DNA of 64,000 bases from Stratiolaelaps scimitus (GCA_019614645.1 JABWDB010000018.1:4922501-4986500); one strand, 5' to 3'; positions 49,301 to 60,800 are shown, counted from the stretch's first letter. The notes: generated by a model not told the origin, from the letters alone. Numbers and translations: made by a program.

Positions 49301-49871
49301 TCACACAGTCGAGCAAATAAAAACATAATGTTCTCCCGCCACTTCCTATACGACAAAATAAAATAGAAAAAAAAAAAAACGATTATCGATCTGTAATCAA
49401 GGGAGCAGATGTATACAAAGCGCAAAGCAACGTGAATTTTCCGGGCGACTCTCAGCATTAAACACTGAACGTTATGTCCACGGTACAACCGGTTTCGGCA
49501 TAAGACTTCGGACGTTTTAGGAACGTAACAGTGCGAGGCGCGTCGAAAATCGAACACTGCGTGCACCTACTATGTCATTTTTTTTCGTTTTTGTGACGGG
49601 GAGGGGGGAGGGCTGACTCTCAGCCTTAAAAATTTAACGTTGAAGGTATTGCTTTTGCATGACTTCGTATGACGGACAACACCCCCTTAAATGCGAACGT
49701 GCAACGGTGGGGGTTCAAACCCGTGCACCTGCGTGTTGAGCCCCTCCAGCCAGGCGGACACGAATGCACGCCATAGCACGCCACCGGGCACGATCTATGA
49801 TATCTGAAGTGTATTTAACTCACCCCTGTGTTGCCGTCGAACTTGATCGACGCCGTTCGGGCTGTGGCATT
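32252..49871 (-). CDS. Ell: RNA polymerase II elongation factor ELL, split gene, 5' partial
   Basis: This minus-strand gene has coding segments 49871-49824, 35780-35116, 34698-34459, 34069-33508, 33144-32920 and 32398-32252. All five internal junctions use GT/AG sites and keep phase (0, 2, 2, 0, 0), giving about 628 residues without an internal stop. ELL is a nuclear protein that raises the RNA polymerase II elongation rate by suppressing pausing; family members work in the super elongation and little elongation complexes. What I see: the ELL-domain signatures GSFDCIRQ, RERMATAEQESKK, HMLAVRPLKKPEIL and DDWPFYTAEE, a middle linker rich in Ser and Arg/Asp, and a C-terminal occludin/ELL domain with PEQRFRYKSDF, EYRKSKN and YLHDKLGHIKQL. 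The extreme N-terminus, which in the family carries a motif like VKLTDSALRA, is missing. It is most likely encoded in an exon beyond 64,000. Family length (about 600 to over 1000 residues) fits. Assignment is very secure; the exact splice sites are by eye. Confidence 0.95.
32399..32919 (-). other. ELL intron between exons 6 and 7
   Basis: This 521-nt intron has donor GTGAGT and an acceptor ending cttcag. No repeat or embedded gene was recognised. Short open frames here are read-through continuations of the flanking exons. Confidence 0.9.
32920..33144 (-). CDS. Ell: ELL coding exon 6: first part of the occludin/ELL domain
   Basis: This exon encodes 75 residues. After a short Ser/Gly lead (DYKSTGSS) come PEYVARYVEITNPEQ and RFRYKSDFAAEYPRYRQLH, then a helix ending YSYGSDDFK. 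These correspond to the start of the coiled-coil domain shared by occludin and ELL, which in ELL binds partner proteins such as EAF/AFF family members. The donor is TTC AAA|GTGAGT, phase 0. The in-phase acceptor is a TAG; a nearby CAG 21 nt further into the exon would break the frame. Confidence 0.94.
33145..33507 (-). other. ELL intron between exons 5 and 6
   Basis: This 363-nt intron has donor GTTTGT and a pyrimidine-rich acceptor region ending gggtaagtag. A perfect donor-like GTAAGT overlaps the acceptor AG. Candidate extra exons inside were tested and had no matching phases. Confidence 0.85.
33508..34069 (-). CDS. Ell: ELL coding exon 5: disordered Ser- and Arg/Asp-rich linker
   Basis: This 562-nt exon follows the acceptor cttcacag and ends at TCG CAG|GTTTGT in phase 0. 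It encodes about 187 residues of low-complexity linker. The order is a Ser/Pro-rich stretch, a His/Gly patch, an alternating Arg/Asp/Glu block including RDREVDRDRRD, a Ser/Thr-rich segment with the basic patch SKRTR, and a Pro/Ser-rich end. Central linkers of ELL proteins are poorly conserved and rich in Ser and charged residues. Placement therefore rests on phase and position between two conserved domains rather than on sequence similarity. Confidence 0.88.
34070..34458 (-). other. ELL intron between exons 4 and 5, with a three-copy tandem repeat
   Basis: This 389-nt intron has donor GTGCGT and acceptor cttcacag. It contains about three copies of a 14-15 bp unit, (g)taagctgccggcac, at 34313-34358. 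Confidence 0.9.
34313..34358. repeat. Short tandem repeat, 3 x about 15 bp
   Basis: Three near-identical copies of taagctgccggcac lie head to tail and are followed by a partial inverted echo (tttcgtgccg). Each unit contains the palindrome gccggc, so the array can form alternative hairpins in the ELL transcript. Confidence 0.9.
34459..34698 (-). CDS. Ell: ELL coding exon 4: second half of the ELL domain
   Basis: The exon starts after ctgcag and its first base completes the Arg codon split with exon 3. It encodes SYRERLIHMLAVRPLKKPE and then a helical stretch with DDWPFYTAEERMS. This matches the human ELL block FRDRVLHLLALRPYRKAEL to DWPGYSEGD. The donor is AA|GTGCGT, leaving phase 2. This winged-helix-like part of the ELL domain is the most conserved portion of the N-terminal region, and the match here is unambiguous. 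Confidence 0.95.
34699..35115 (-). other. ELL intron between exons 3 and 4
   Basis: This 417-nt intron has donor GTACGA and acceptor ctgcag. About 90 nt of it is a TTA-type microsatellite, read as (TAA)n in the transcript. Confidence 0.9.
34818..34906. repeat. (TTA)n microsatellite in an ELL intron
   Basis: Roughly 28 TTA units run with two early interruptions (ttc). It lies inside a short intron of ELL and is likely to vary in length between individuals. Confidence 0.95.
35116..35780 (-). CDS. Ell: ELL coding exon 3: core of the N-terminal ELL domain
   Basis: This 665-nt exon opens after a T-rich tract and gccacag, and closes at AAG AG|GTACGA, leaving phase 2. It encodes the ELL-domain stretch with FGFNVSSLDKD, GSFDCIRQ, a long helix RERMATAEQESKK and the basic GRKVKLKRLPG. 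A Pro/Ser/Ala-rich spacer of about 90 residues follows, and then NRFNNDIMKR, which leads into the next domain block. Its high GC content produces a 265-codon antisense open frame (35176-35973), which I regard as a shadow. Confidence 0.95.
37266..37288. repeat. Inverted repeat, 10-bp arms, 3-nt loop
   Basis: CTGTGCTTAT, GAT, ATAAGCACAG. It directly follows a 13-bp direct repeat, gtcgatatgaagg then gtcgatatgaagg, just upstream. Confidence 0.85.
39233..39254. repeat. 22-bp perfect palindrome
   Basis: CTGGCGAAGCA followed directly by its reverse complement, with no spacer, inside the CpG-rich part of the long ELL intron. Confidence 0.9.
44355..44409. repeat. (AT)n microsatellite
   Basis: About 55 bp of nearly perfect AT repeat in the long ELL intron. 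A shorter one lies at 44231-44251 and another at 43890-43913. Confidence 0.95.
44632..44665 (-). other. C-rich run; G-quadruplex candidate on the minus strand
   Basis: The plus strand has C-runs of 6 to 9 bases separated by single or double G, so the minus strand (ELL sense) has at least four long G-runs within 34 nt. It lies in the long ELL intron. Confidence 0.6.
44776..44803. repeat. (CT)n microsatellite
   Basis: About 28 bp of CT repeat. A similar tract lies at 54019-54052. Confidence 0.95.
46316..46382. repeat. (AT)n microsatellite, longest in the window
   Basis: About 67 bp of AT repeat with two C interruptions near the right end. Confidence 0.95.
46949..46995. repeat. Perfect 15-bp-arm inverted repeat with 5-nt loop
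   Basis: Arm TTGTTCAATGCAACA at 46955-46969, loop AATCC, arm TGTTGCATTGAACAA at 46975-46989. After one mismatch the pairing continues for 5 bp (aattt/aaatt). It lies in the long ELL intron. No known element was recognised. Confidence 0.9.
49700..49770. mobile_element. Possible third SINE-like fragment beside ELL exon 2
   Basis: The segment shares cctccagccag with the 5.9-kb copy and has a B-box-like gggttcaaacc at 49711-49721. That motif is nearly palindromic, so its orientation is uncertain. It lies about 55 nt downstream of the donor of ELL exon 2, in transcript terms. Confidence 0.3.
49824..49871 (-). CDS. Ell: ELL coding exon 2 of the model (48 nt, isolated)
   Basis: This 48-nt exon encodes 16 residues ending SIKFDGNTG, which corresponds to the segment of human ELL reading SIRFQGSQG. 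It sits just before the next exon's TIHIPN, equivalent to human HISIP. The acceptor has a long pyrimidine tract followed by ctatttcag, and the donor is GGG|GTGAGT, both strong. The exon is phase 0 at both ends, so skipping it would keep the frame. It lies 14 kb upstream of exon 3. The identification rests on the family match at the junction plus good splice sites; the exon is too short for similarity alone to prove it. Confidence 0.83.
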
Positions 49872-50527
49872 CTGAAATAGAAGAAAAAAAAGAGCATATG
49901 TTATTAACTAGCTTTCGCATACAAACCTCTCACACACACACACACACGTTCTGAGTTGCAATGGATCCCCACCACTACGTCTCGGGTTCGGCGGTGTCCG
50001 CGCTGTTCTTGCAAATTTCCATTTTCCGTTGAAGGTTTCATTGAGCTGTCCGTGCAACGGGAGGGTGGTGTCGCTGTTTATAGATTCGGTCTATGGACAT
50101 CAATCAGTGTGTGACATTGTTCGCTGTTGCCGTCTCTCTCTCTCTCTCTCGCGCGCTCTGGCCGATTCTGATTTCAACGTGTTGGCATTGTCGAGGCGTA
50201 CCACTTGCTTTTATTATGATTATGATGATTTCTTTGTCATCACAGTTGTTTTGCAATTCCCATTTGCGATCCCGATGTAATATTGTCCTTTCGGAAGGCG
50301 ATTACTAATTCATCTCGTGCACACGTAATGCTTGTGATATCGGCGATAACGGTATATGACAGCCGTAATAATATACGCTAATATTACAATACGTCTCCCC
50401 CCACCTCGGCAGGAGTACTTCGGTGAATGTATCTCTTTAAGCAGTCATCCAAAAGCGGCTTCAGCAGAATTATTGCCATATCATAAGCTGTCATGCGCAA
50501 CTACTGTATGCAGTGAGAGAGAGAGCG

Positions 50528-50556
<29 letters not shown>
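50528..50556. repeat. (AT)n microsatellite
   Basis: About 29 bp of AT repeat, preceded by a short GA tract. Confidence 0.95.
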
Positions 50557-50559
<3 letters not shown>

Positions 50560-53250
50560 CAGGGTTGAACCGCAGTGTTTCAGAGAAAAATAATAAGCGC
50601 TAGACAAGATAACACCAGGCGCATCTCGTGTCGTAAAATGTTCGAGAATTAATGCGAAATAGTTGGAAGAGATGTAATCTAGTTATTTTTAGCATACTGC
50701 AATTTATGCGTAATTTCAAACAGTCTACACAAGTAAAAAATGTAAGCCCGTAGTCAGCGTATTAGTTCTACAGGGGGGAGGGGGGTCGTTTACGGCTGCA
50801 ATCCCCTGTAACCGTTTTTCCATCGGTTATATTTGGGCGCTGATTTTCCGCATGATGGAATCATTACGAGAAATGCATTATTCCGAGCAGATATACACAG
50901 ACACCTGCCTGATACCAACGCGTGAACTGAACTTGAGCCACCGGGTGTGTCCTACTACTGGTCTATTTATCCAAGGCCGTATCGCTAGGGCCGTCAATAG
51001 GGGGGGGGCACCCAAATAGATAAAGAGCTACACATGAAGATCTACAATTAAGCAGTAGTGGCATTTGTCTTTCCGCAGGAAGGCAACGGTACCTAAAGGA
51101 AATATTAGCCGATGTGCAGCAGCAACGACATCAACAATAACAACAGCACCGTCATTAAGCCAAGCTTCATCGTCTTGGGGACGGAACAAGGGAGCCCAGA
51201 CGAGGGAGACCTTGGCCGTGGTCGCATGGCCAGTACGATCGACATCATCGTCGTTATCGTGCCCGCCGACCGCATGGCCACTGACTGCCATTACTATAGA
51301 AGGAGCAGCAGCAGCAGAAGTGATATTAGTCAGAGCGCCACTAGCAGCGGTGGTTACTTCCGTCAAATTCACCATAGGTACAGACGACGATGACAACGAC
51401 AACAGCAACAACGACATTAATACACCTTCTGCTGCCTTTGGTGGCACCACCACCACCGCCGCCAGACGCAGCAGAAGTACCAGCGCGACCACCGCGATCT
51501 TCCGTCATTTCAACGGCTCGCGGTGCGATCGAACGGTCAGTGACGGACTTCGTCGGCAGCTATCACCTGAACGCAAGGGACGGGTACCAGCGAGTGAGTC
51601 GTGAATTGACCGCTTTTCGTACCGCCGTCGCCGTGTAACAACCGTTAGCATAGCGCTTTGGTGTAGCGAAGGCACCGCCGAGGCCCAAAGTCGACAGTTG
51701 TCGTATGCTGTCCTCATCTGGTCTGGCCCACGTTTTCTTTGGTTCGGCGCAGGCCAACCCATTCATTCATTGATTTCGTCTATTCGCGGGGCACCACAGC
51801 GCAGGCAGCAGCGATCGATGATGATCCGGTCATCATGATCATCATCATCATCATCGATCCGGCCGTCCGAGTCGTTGATCACCACCACTACTACGACGAC
51901 GACTAGTTCGAGTTGGCTAAAAATGGCAATTGCGTTGCGCAAGTTGCGCAACGAACCGAGTCAAGTCAAGCAACAAGCAATGATCGATCGAACAGCGAAT
52001 GCGCGAGCTAGCGCAACGATGGTGAAGCCTGCCCCGGCTTCGACGCGACCACCTACCCCGCCGGTCAACAGCGCGTGCAGCTGTAGAAATCAGCTGTTCC
52101 CAGAACAGCGGCCGTAGCCGCATCCGCGGGCGTTGTGCCACCGAGCGCTCGGCCACAGCATTGGGGAGAAGTGGTGAAGGCAGTATTGTTGTTTCGGTGA
52201 CGGTCGCCGCCGCCGCCGCCGCTGCTTCTGCAGCTGTGATAGTCCGACAATTTGTGCTGGTGCGTTTGCTGTTACAAATAATAACGCCAGCGCCACCAAC
52301 AGCAGTTGACATTGACAAGGACACCCAGAGCCGCCAAGATGGCAGCCGTTTGGCCAACGTAAAACGTCAGTAAGCAGTGTGGCCAGCTGAATTGCGTTAA
52401 TCTGTCGCGGGAAGGTGCTGCGCTCTTCGTAGCTAGCTCGCTCGCTCGCTTGCGTCCTCCATTCTTGGCGAGCAGAGTGAAGCGAACCGAAGCGCGCAGT
52501 GGCGCCTCAATTAATACGGCGTAAAAAACGCGCCCATGTACGCCTACGTGGAAATTCACTGAGCAACAGGGGAAGAAAATTGTCATTTCGATCTATTTAC
52601 TGTTAGCTTCCTCGCAGACGTAAGTGGCAAGCAAGCCTGCTCTAACACCAAATGGTCGTCGTGTCGTTTGCGAAATCGGAGCCAATCACGGCACTAGTAT
52701 TCTCGCAGCCGTCAAAGGGAAGATAATACTTGGACCAAGCGAGCTTCAATCAATTGCCGACAAAACAATGCAAACGATGCGCTGACAACAACTCAAGCTC
52801 CCGCAGCTTTCACTGGTTAAGGTATATGTCTATATATATAGACATTTATATATATATAAATTCGGACAGATTACCAGGGATTTCCGTGACCCTTCTAGAA
52901 CATGGAAGCGTTTTTCCTACTACAAAACGTTCCTGCTCGTCATTGTTAGATAATCGACCCTTGAAACACGCACAGGAAAAACCTACGTATTCCGCCTAGT
53001 GGCAAACAGGAACGTAACCGTATTCGTGGAAGCTCCAAAGAGTTTTCAAATACAGACGACTGAAGATAAGATTTGGAAAGGACAAATGTCCTAAGCAGGC
53101 TATTCTCGTAATGAGCGATGGCGAGAGCGCTGATAATTGCCTGCAAAATGCGTGTGGTGGCACCACGCAACATCATTTTCGTACTGAGAATATCCGTTCA
53201 ACACGAGTGAAGGTAAGCTTTTATTAAAGGAGCTGCAATTTTCACAATGC

Positions 53251-53328
53251 TCAAGCTCTCTTATATGTCATCAGGCAGCAAGGCTCGAACCTGCGACCTC
53301 TGGCGTCCGATAGCCAGAGACTTAGCTG
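53251..53328 (-). mobile_element. tRNA-derived SINE-like fragment, second copy
   Basis: On the minus strand this reads gctaagtctctggct, a short loop, gccagagg, and then a B-box GGTTCGAGCCT at 53291-53281, followed by gatgacatataagagagc. It aligns with the copy at 5.9 kb through the stem, B-box and tail. Two diverged copies in one window indicate a dispersed family. Confidence 0.5.
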
Positions 53329-54018
53329 TTTGTTGCTGGCCAGTTATGATATAATAATTGCTATCAATCTGTGTTTGAGCTGTTCACGTAAACGTGGACA
53401 AAAACAAGAAAAACGAGCTAATGGATCATTTGCGTTTGTCAACAAAATCAGTCGGACAAGCAGCGCAATCATTGGAAACGTTCAACCCTAATATGTAGCA
53501 TAGAAGTGCGCCAACTAATATGATCATGGTACAGGTGTTATATTGCCCAAAGCGTCGTGACGACCTCGGTGACGTAAGCGAAATCCGAAATCGGTCAGTA
53601 ACAGCCATGTCGCTCGACATTCGCTCGAGTGACTCTCCCTGGTCAGCTCGGTGAGTTCTATCAGGTTACTTTTCCTTAGGAACTTAATTACACCAGGTGT
53701 CCTCAAAAATAGCCGCCTACCACCGCCCAACGTAGAGAGATTGAGAGAGAGAGAGATGGGAAACGCTCGTTGTTTGTTCCTGACGGTCACGTTATGATAG
53801 ATCACACAGACAAAACAAAGACGCATCGGATATTAATGCCACATCCTATGTGTATCGCATTAGGACGCCTGTTGGCAAGGAACGATTAGACCGATGCAGT
53901 ATATGATATGATGCCATTGGATATGACAGACGTATTCCGGATATCCCTTCATGTTATCATATTGTTCCGCCATTGCGTGTTATGTAGTAGATATAGCAGA
54001 TATACTTCAGGCGCCCTG

Positions 54019-54052
<34 letters not shown>

Positions 54053-54789
54053 TCAGATCAGCAGCGTCGGATCGCATCGGGGCTATGATCGATTCGTTCA
54101 TAGCTTTGGCTAAAACTTGATATTCATAGCGGTCACATTTAATATGAACAGCTTGAATGGGCGAGAGGTGCTCGTATTCAAATCGTGATTATGAACAAGA
54201 ACTTGCAGCTGGAATATTCGAGGTTGTCACCGCTACATTGGTGTCGGGCCCAGGCGTACAAAGCGACGGCAAGCGAGACTAATGTTAAAGTGCATAACAG
54301 CTTGTCCATGAACGCCAATGTATTTGCTTGCGATTCGCAGGGTATAATTATGGCCAGGGTAGGATGGCGGCAAAGTGGTGGGCTATCCACTGCTCGAGCA
54401 CACAAGGAGACGGCCAATTGTACAGGCTGAAAGAATCAAACGATTCCACAACTGCCAATTGCACCAGCATTGCAATAGCAGTAACAATAATGATAACAAT
54501 AAAGCTTGGGATGTTCGGACAGCCAGAGACCTCGTGAAAACGATTACTCCGGCAGAGTGCGTCTGTGTGCGCGCGTGCCATTATAACAGGCACACACAGA
54601 GCTAAGAATAGCTAAAAATAAAGCGAACTTACTATCCCATATATAGGCTTATGATATTATTGACGAAGTATTGTGAAATTGTAATCGTGCGTTGGGGGCT
54701 AATATTGTGAAAACAAAGCAAGCTGTGCAAGCCAAGCACAGCTGTGCGCAAATTAGCAATTACCTTAATTAGCACCCTAATGATTCTGG

Positions 54790-54792
<3 letters not shown>

Positions 54793-54820
<28 letters not shown>
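54793..54820. repeat. (AT)n microsatellite
   Basis: About 28 bp of AT repeat. Confidence 0.95.
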
Positions 54821-54824
<4 letters not shown>

Positions 54825-57800
54825 AACTTTGCGGGCACCGTTTCTCTCTGTTGGTATAGGCAAAACTACAATAGCTAGAGGGCGTCATGGTAACGCTTTA
54901 CGTGTCCACCCGCTCAAATCATTAAGTTTCGCTCTGGACAGCTGGACACCACTGTACAATCGATGAGCAAATCGATTCACATATGAGCACACGCAATTGA
55001 GCCCGATGAATTCGTCTGTGCACGTGACGACGCCACCCCAGAAAGCCATTGCTGCACTGCCGCCGTTAACTCGAATGCAAATGCTGACACTGATGACAGA
55101 GTTCCGCTTGCGTCATTTCTATGTTCATCTTTAAGCTGCTGCTGCTGCTGCTTCAAGCAGCTTCCTGAATTGACTCATGCTCGCACCCATCTCGGGGGCC
55201 GGGGTAATTCGCTCTCCAGAATTCGATATCGAATCAACTTTCCGGGCCCGTTTCCAATTTCACTATATCGTAACCCATACGTTCATTCACTAGCTTACAT
55301 GCTACAAACGAATCACACTATTCACACTCGGTACTACGTTAACCCGCTTCTGGTCGTTTTGTCGAGGCGATCCCGTAACGGTGATAACTATATTGCGATC
55401 GGCGTTTTAACTCGCCGCTGGCCCTAATCCGCTCGAACGTTGGTCATCGTTGGACCAACGGTCGGAAGCATCGATACCGATGATCGGCGCCATACACATC
55501 GATACGTTGAGGTAACCTGTTCCGACGGTGAGGTGTGAATACAGGCGACCAACTTCTCTCGTTTACCTACAATACACCGTGTGTTCGATGTCCTGCATGA
55601 TTCGTAATGATGTCAAACTCGGCGCTGGACATCAGCGACATCGGCATATGTAAAGCGCCTGCGGATGTCGCAGTCTCTATCGGACGTCGACCGTAGAATG
55701 AGTCGCAATCATCCTTCGTCCTGACGATGTTCGGCACTGATACTCGCCAGAACGGCTGCTTCTGCTGCTCGAGACGCCAACGCTGTTGCATGTAATTAAT
55801 TAACGTAATAGAGACGCCGGCAGCAAGGAAGACGAGGGTAGAGCACACCAAGTGAAGATAATAATGCTGATCGTCATCGTGCTGATGGAAATTATTAGAA
55901 AGTAACGGAAAGAACCCCAACGATATGGGCCATACTATTCCTCGATCCGGTCCACATATTCGTTGTGTGAGAAATGCACTGCAGGTCGGGCAAAGCTGAG
56001 CAAATAAGCGATACACGACAATATTCCAAATCCACATCGTAATAAGATCGATGGGCCGTTACATACACATACACACACACGCACATACACATATACACAA
56101 GAATAGACAAACAAACACTTAAAGACAGACGCGTGAGAGAGAGGAGCGTCAGTCGACTTTCAGGGATGATGGAATTTGAACTCGCGGCGTATTTTGTATC
56201 GATATCTATATGAATCTATCCATATAATAAGCAAGCTGGATATTGAAATATATTTGTGACATTCACATTTGACTCTGGAACGCTTTCTCTAGTGGATTTT
56301 GCCCCTGATGAACGCTTAAACATAATAATAATAATAATAGAAATAATCATGTAAAATATAACGAGGATCTTCGATCAATTAATACATGGAAGTTCAAATA
56401 AACATAATAACTCCGCAGTTAACGTCCATAAGGTCGCGCACAGGCATTCACGTGAAACAATTACATGCAAAGAAATTGATAATGTCTCATACTCTACTAT
56501 ATTTGTTTATATTCGACGAAGGATGGTGCCACTTGTTAGCTAATACAATTGTCATTTTGTTCAGCTATAAATATCCACACGAGCAGTGTTGATGGTGGTG
56601 GTATCAGCGGTAGATGTTGTGATATGGTGGCAACGGAAGTGATGACGATGCCATGACTCGCTCTGGCAGAGATGCGTTGCACTGCGTTGTCTATAATAAT
56701 TGCCCAATCACAGCGACACCTATAAATCACACCACCGGACTGAGCTAACCTGTTCCGCCCATGTTTAACAGGGATTATCATATACCACTGGTACTATGAC
56801 AAACAAACAATTGTCGGATTGTTAAATGGTTGCTTACACTGGACGTTAGCGTTAACATGTATATATGCACGGTGTACGCCGGCAGCGAAGATTCGCCCGT
56901 GCTGCTGCTGCTGCTGCTGTGCGTTTGATAGTGTGACCACAATGGCTACGCACGCACGCACGTATCTCTATCAAGTGAAAATAAGTCATTGTTGTCGTCT
57001 TTGTCATTGTCGTCATCGTTGTTGTTGTTATTGGTCTTAAACAGCGGCCAATCTTCAGCTAAACTGAAGTGGCAGCTGAACCGAACTTAGCCAAACGTCT
57101 GAATGACTCACTGACTCGCTGGCAGACACCTTCGACATTGACCAGACAAAGCGGCTGATTCGACGACTACTTTCACGGGACTTATCGCCAGATACCGTTC
57201 ATCCGTCTGGACCGCGACCCTCCACTGGTGAGGACAAACCATCAAAGGCAAACGTTCAGACCCACTAACTATGGCAGCCGCAGCCTAAGCAGCAGCAGCA
57301 GCACAAGCCTAAGAAACAACAACAATAGCAGCAGCAGCACCACCCATAAGTGGCTTAAGATGGGGGCATATCACAAAGACTTTGTCGACCGTCACACTTT
57401 CTACAGCACGCAAGGGTCTTCGGACACAAGCCCCACGCCTGCATAGCCATCTGCTATGGCCATTATCCGTGCGGGGAGAAAGCATGGGACAAATCATAGT
57501 ATCGGAAGTGCCGCTACACTACACAGCACCGCTACAGAAACCTATTTCGCACATTGTGTACCTCGGCGACTCTCGCGGTCCGTGAAATAATGCACGCGCT
57601 CAGAGGTGAACATACTCGAGATTGTTCCTAATAACTTCTTCGTTTCCCAACGATAATAAGTGTCTGCTTATCTCCAAGGATGTCGTCACGCCCTGTTCGC
57701 CATATTTGGGCACTCGTTACTCTTTGCAGCGATAGCAGTCGTTTCAACTGAAATCGTAACTCGCCATATGCAAAAGTGACAAAAAATAGCGGTAAAATAG

Positions 57801-60800
57801 CGTCGTCGAACTAATTAACAATCGAATTTATCTCGGAAAGACTCTCACAGGAGAGTGTAGACATTAGTCGAGTAGTAGAATATTGTTTCCTCCAATCCCA
57901 TGCTACGCTTCAAAGAGTCCATCATCTAAATGATTCTTGTGCTCTTCTCGTATCAACCACTTCCGTTTCGATGACCGCCGCCACCTGACAACAACAGATA
58001 CCAATGGGATACATTTGTTGTTCCTTCGACTGTTCGCAAGGCCTTCCCGAGTAATTCCCACAATCGCCCAATCGACAATGCTCCCCTTGGGACCATGCTA
58101 ACAGTCAAATCAGTTTGCATCTATCCCTAACCAGATACATTTCTCCGTTCAGCTGCCACTGTCATCATCCTTTGCTCGACTCGCCCTCGCTAGAACGAGC
58201 CAACCAATGCACCTGCTTAGCCCGACGTGTTGGGCTGCCCGGGGCGCGTCCTTACGGAAATCGACGCTCGCCACCTGTACGCCACGCGCAGGTGTCGGTG
58301 TCAGTGTCTGTGGGTTTGCGTAACGCACAGCTTTGTCTCGATTTTACTCTGGTTTTTATCGTCGCGTAGAAAACCCACACTATTGACGGCAACAGTCAAT
58401 AGACCATCACGACTATTTACTGTCAGCCTCCAACGTCGTTGTCGCCGCCATCACCGTTGCTCTCTTCATCGGTGCAGTCGCGATCGCCGAAAGCACGCAG
58501 CGCAACGGAGGGATACTCGAGCGGAACCCATGGAGAGCTCTACGTCAGGGACGGTGCCGAGACACCACGACCGACGTCAGGACCTTGCGTGGTGGCCGTA
58601 TTTCATGTCGTCGTTCGAAACCGACATTCGACATCGTCTCGTTTAAATCACTGCCCTCGACAAGAACAGCAGCAGCAAAGGCTACGACGAGCGGTGGTGG
58701 TGATGGCGGTCGCCCGGCCGCTGGTGCCGCAGCGGTTCGCACTGTTGCAATGCGTATGGGTGGCTAGCTGCTCGAGTTCCCCCGACAATCTATCCGGACC
58801 AACCTATCCGTCCAGCATCAAAAGTGATGCTATTGCAACCTTATCGAAACCGTCGACCAACAACAAGCAAACAGCGGCGCGGGGGGGGGGGGGGGTGAAC
58901 CAGCGAGCGAGCGACAGTCAATACTATAATAGTAAACAAGACGAGCAGCCTTGTTGCAACAGCAGTTCGTAGTACTAGTAGTAGTATTAGTGCTGCTGGT
59001 GCTGCTGCTGCGGCTGCTACTATTTCAGTCCTGCGAAAACTGTGTCCAGAACGTCCAGCGTCGACGTCTCACTGCTCGGCTGGGGTCGTTATGACCATGG
59101 ATCTATCATCTTTTTCTCTTTGACGGCGGGAAGAGCGCCGTCAGGCAGACGGGTCATGTGAGGCGAGGGAAATCACCACCACCACAACCACTACTACTAC
59201 AGCAACATCATGGGATTAAGCAGTTGCACAAAAACGCTGTGTACGTTGTACGCGCGTAAAAGGCAAGACACGGATCTGCTCTAGAGGTAGACACAGCTAT
59301 CGTCAACAGTTCTATCGACGTAAATGGCTGAAGCGGCTGGAGCGTCCGTGAAGGCGCGACAATTCGAACACCAGCCCCGGCTCGCATTGCAGCCCTTGCC
59401 TCAGCTAATATAAAGTGCACGCAGCATAGTTTTGGTTTTTAATCATGACTCAAGGTATCACATTCGGTTACATCCCCGTAATTCCGGAAGAGTATTCACC
59501 TCAACGATAAAGGCTACAGCCCTCCAACCACCACCAGGTGCTTCACCCATTCACTAGCTGGTTACTTCGAACGGTGGCTTCAATCCCAACGTCACACGAC
59601 TGCTCGCAATGCAACTGTGCTGATCAGCCAGCATAGCCGCTCGCCTGCTTATTGCTTTGCCACGAGTGAATATCCATAATACTTAGTATCGATATCGACC
59701 CAATTCATAAGTTAATCTGTACTCTGCTGTTATTATCGTCTTCTTCGATCGCGTTTTACGGCATTACACCACAATGGGCAGCGATTATATACATCGACGA
59801 GACGGGAGGTCAAAACAATGGTCGGCGACCTGGCGGGAACGACCAAGTGGCTGTATTCATCAAAAATAATCACCGGAAATACTCCGTCGAATCGGAGCTG
59901 TCTCATGTCAAGCACGGCATAGGCAGGTAGCATACTCGAGTTGGCTGGCTGGCTGACGACAGTCGCGGTTGGACACGGTGACACCCGCGAACGGCGCAGA
60001 CGCCGGATACAAAATGCATTCACATCGAAGACTTCCGACACGAATCGGCTGACACGGCCATATGAGGCCATCATCGATCAGTACATACCTACGTAGCGCC
60101 AGCGTTGTCATGGGGCGTACAACTTCGTTGGGTCTCACCCCGTTCGTCTCGTACATAGCTGGCAAATAAATAGCCACTTTTAGCGTTGGCCACTTGTATC
60201 TCTTGACACGATCGTGGCCTGCTGCTGGTGCCGCCGCCTCCGCCGCCGAGCGTGGCCAACCTTACTTTTGACACAAGCGAAATGTTCATATATCTATGCT
60301 TGCAGTGGGCGTCGAGTTGCCCAGCCACATTTGCAGGGCAGCTTGCCCACTGCTCAGTCGATGCAGAATCACAAGCCGTCCAAGGGATCGCTGATAGCGT
60401 GCATAGCGAAGCAGACGAACAAATCATTTACTCGCCTCTCCCCAATGGGTAACTGTGCGGGTTGAACAACGAGCGCGAAGGGAACAAGCAAATGTCGGCA
60501 ACAACCACAGGCGAACTTCACTATGGGGCTATAACAGAACCTGACGGTTCACGCTTTTGACGTCAACGTAGTGGTGTCCCCGAGAACAGAATGGTTCGCA
60601 AGGTTTGTTCCGACTCTTCGTCCCGCTATGAGAACGAACAGTGCGGTGCAAACGATGATATTACGCGTACGATGTTCCGCCAAGCTCGATACGATTCGAG
60701 CACGGGAGCTTGCAAGCATATCATCGCGAAGAGCTGACCTGCTACCCAAAAACTGGCCCCCGCCATCGTCCAGGATCGTGGCCATGCGGCCAAGCGGTGG

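Larger units (their letters stand above)
35781..49823 (-). other. Long ELL intron (14 kb) between exons 2 and 3
   Basis: This intron is inferred from the flanking ELL exons, whose phases match. It contains many simple repeats (AT, CT, CAG, CA), CpG-rich stretches at about 38.9-39.6 and 42.0-42.6 kb, a hairpin at 46.95 kb, a C-rich run at 44.63 kb and a SINE-like piece at 49.7 kb. Open frames of 60-176 codons occur on both strands, but none matched a known family and most overlap low-complexity sequence. I see no convincing nested gene. Confidence 0.8.

Noticed and set aside
51028..51604. Overlapping open frames of 154 and 179 codons on opposite strands
   Set aside because: Both strands are open because of CpG-rich, CAG/GAC-repeat composition. 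The proteins are low-complexity Ala/Thr/Val.
55567..55598. Possible short first coding exon on minus: MQDIEHTVYC followed by AG|GTAAAC
   Set aside because: It ends in phase 2 while ELL exon 2 starts in phase 0, it is ten codons long, and it has no family match.
59908..60177. Minus-strand 89-codon frame with a GTATGT donor inside
   Set aside because: Phase does not fit ELL exon 2 and no family was recognised. Frames this long are common by chance here.
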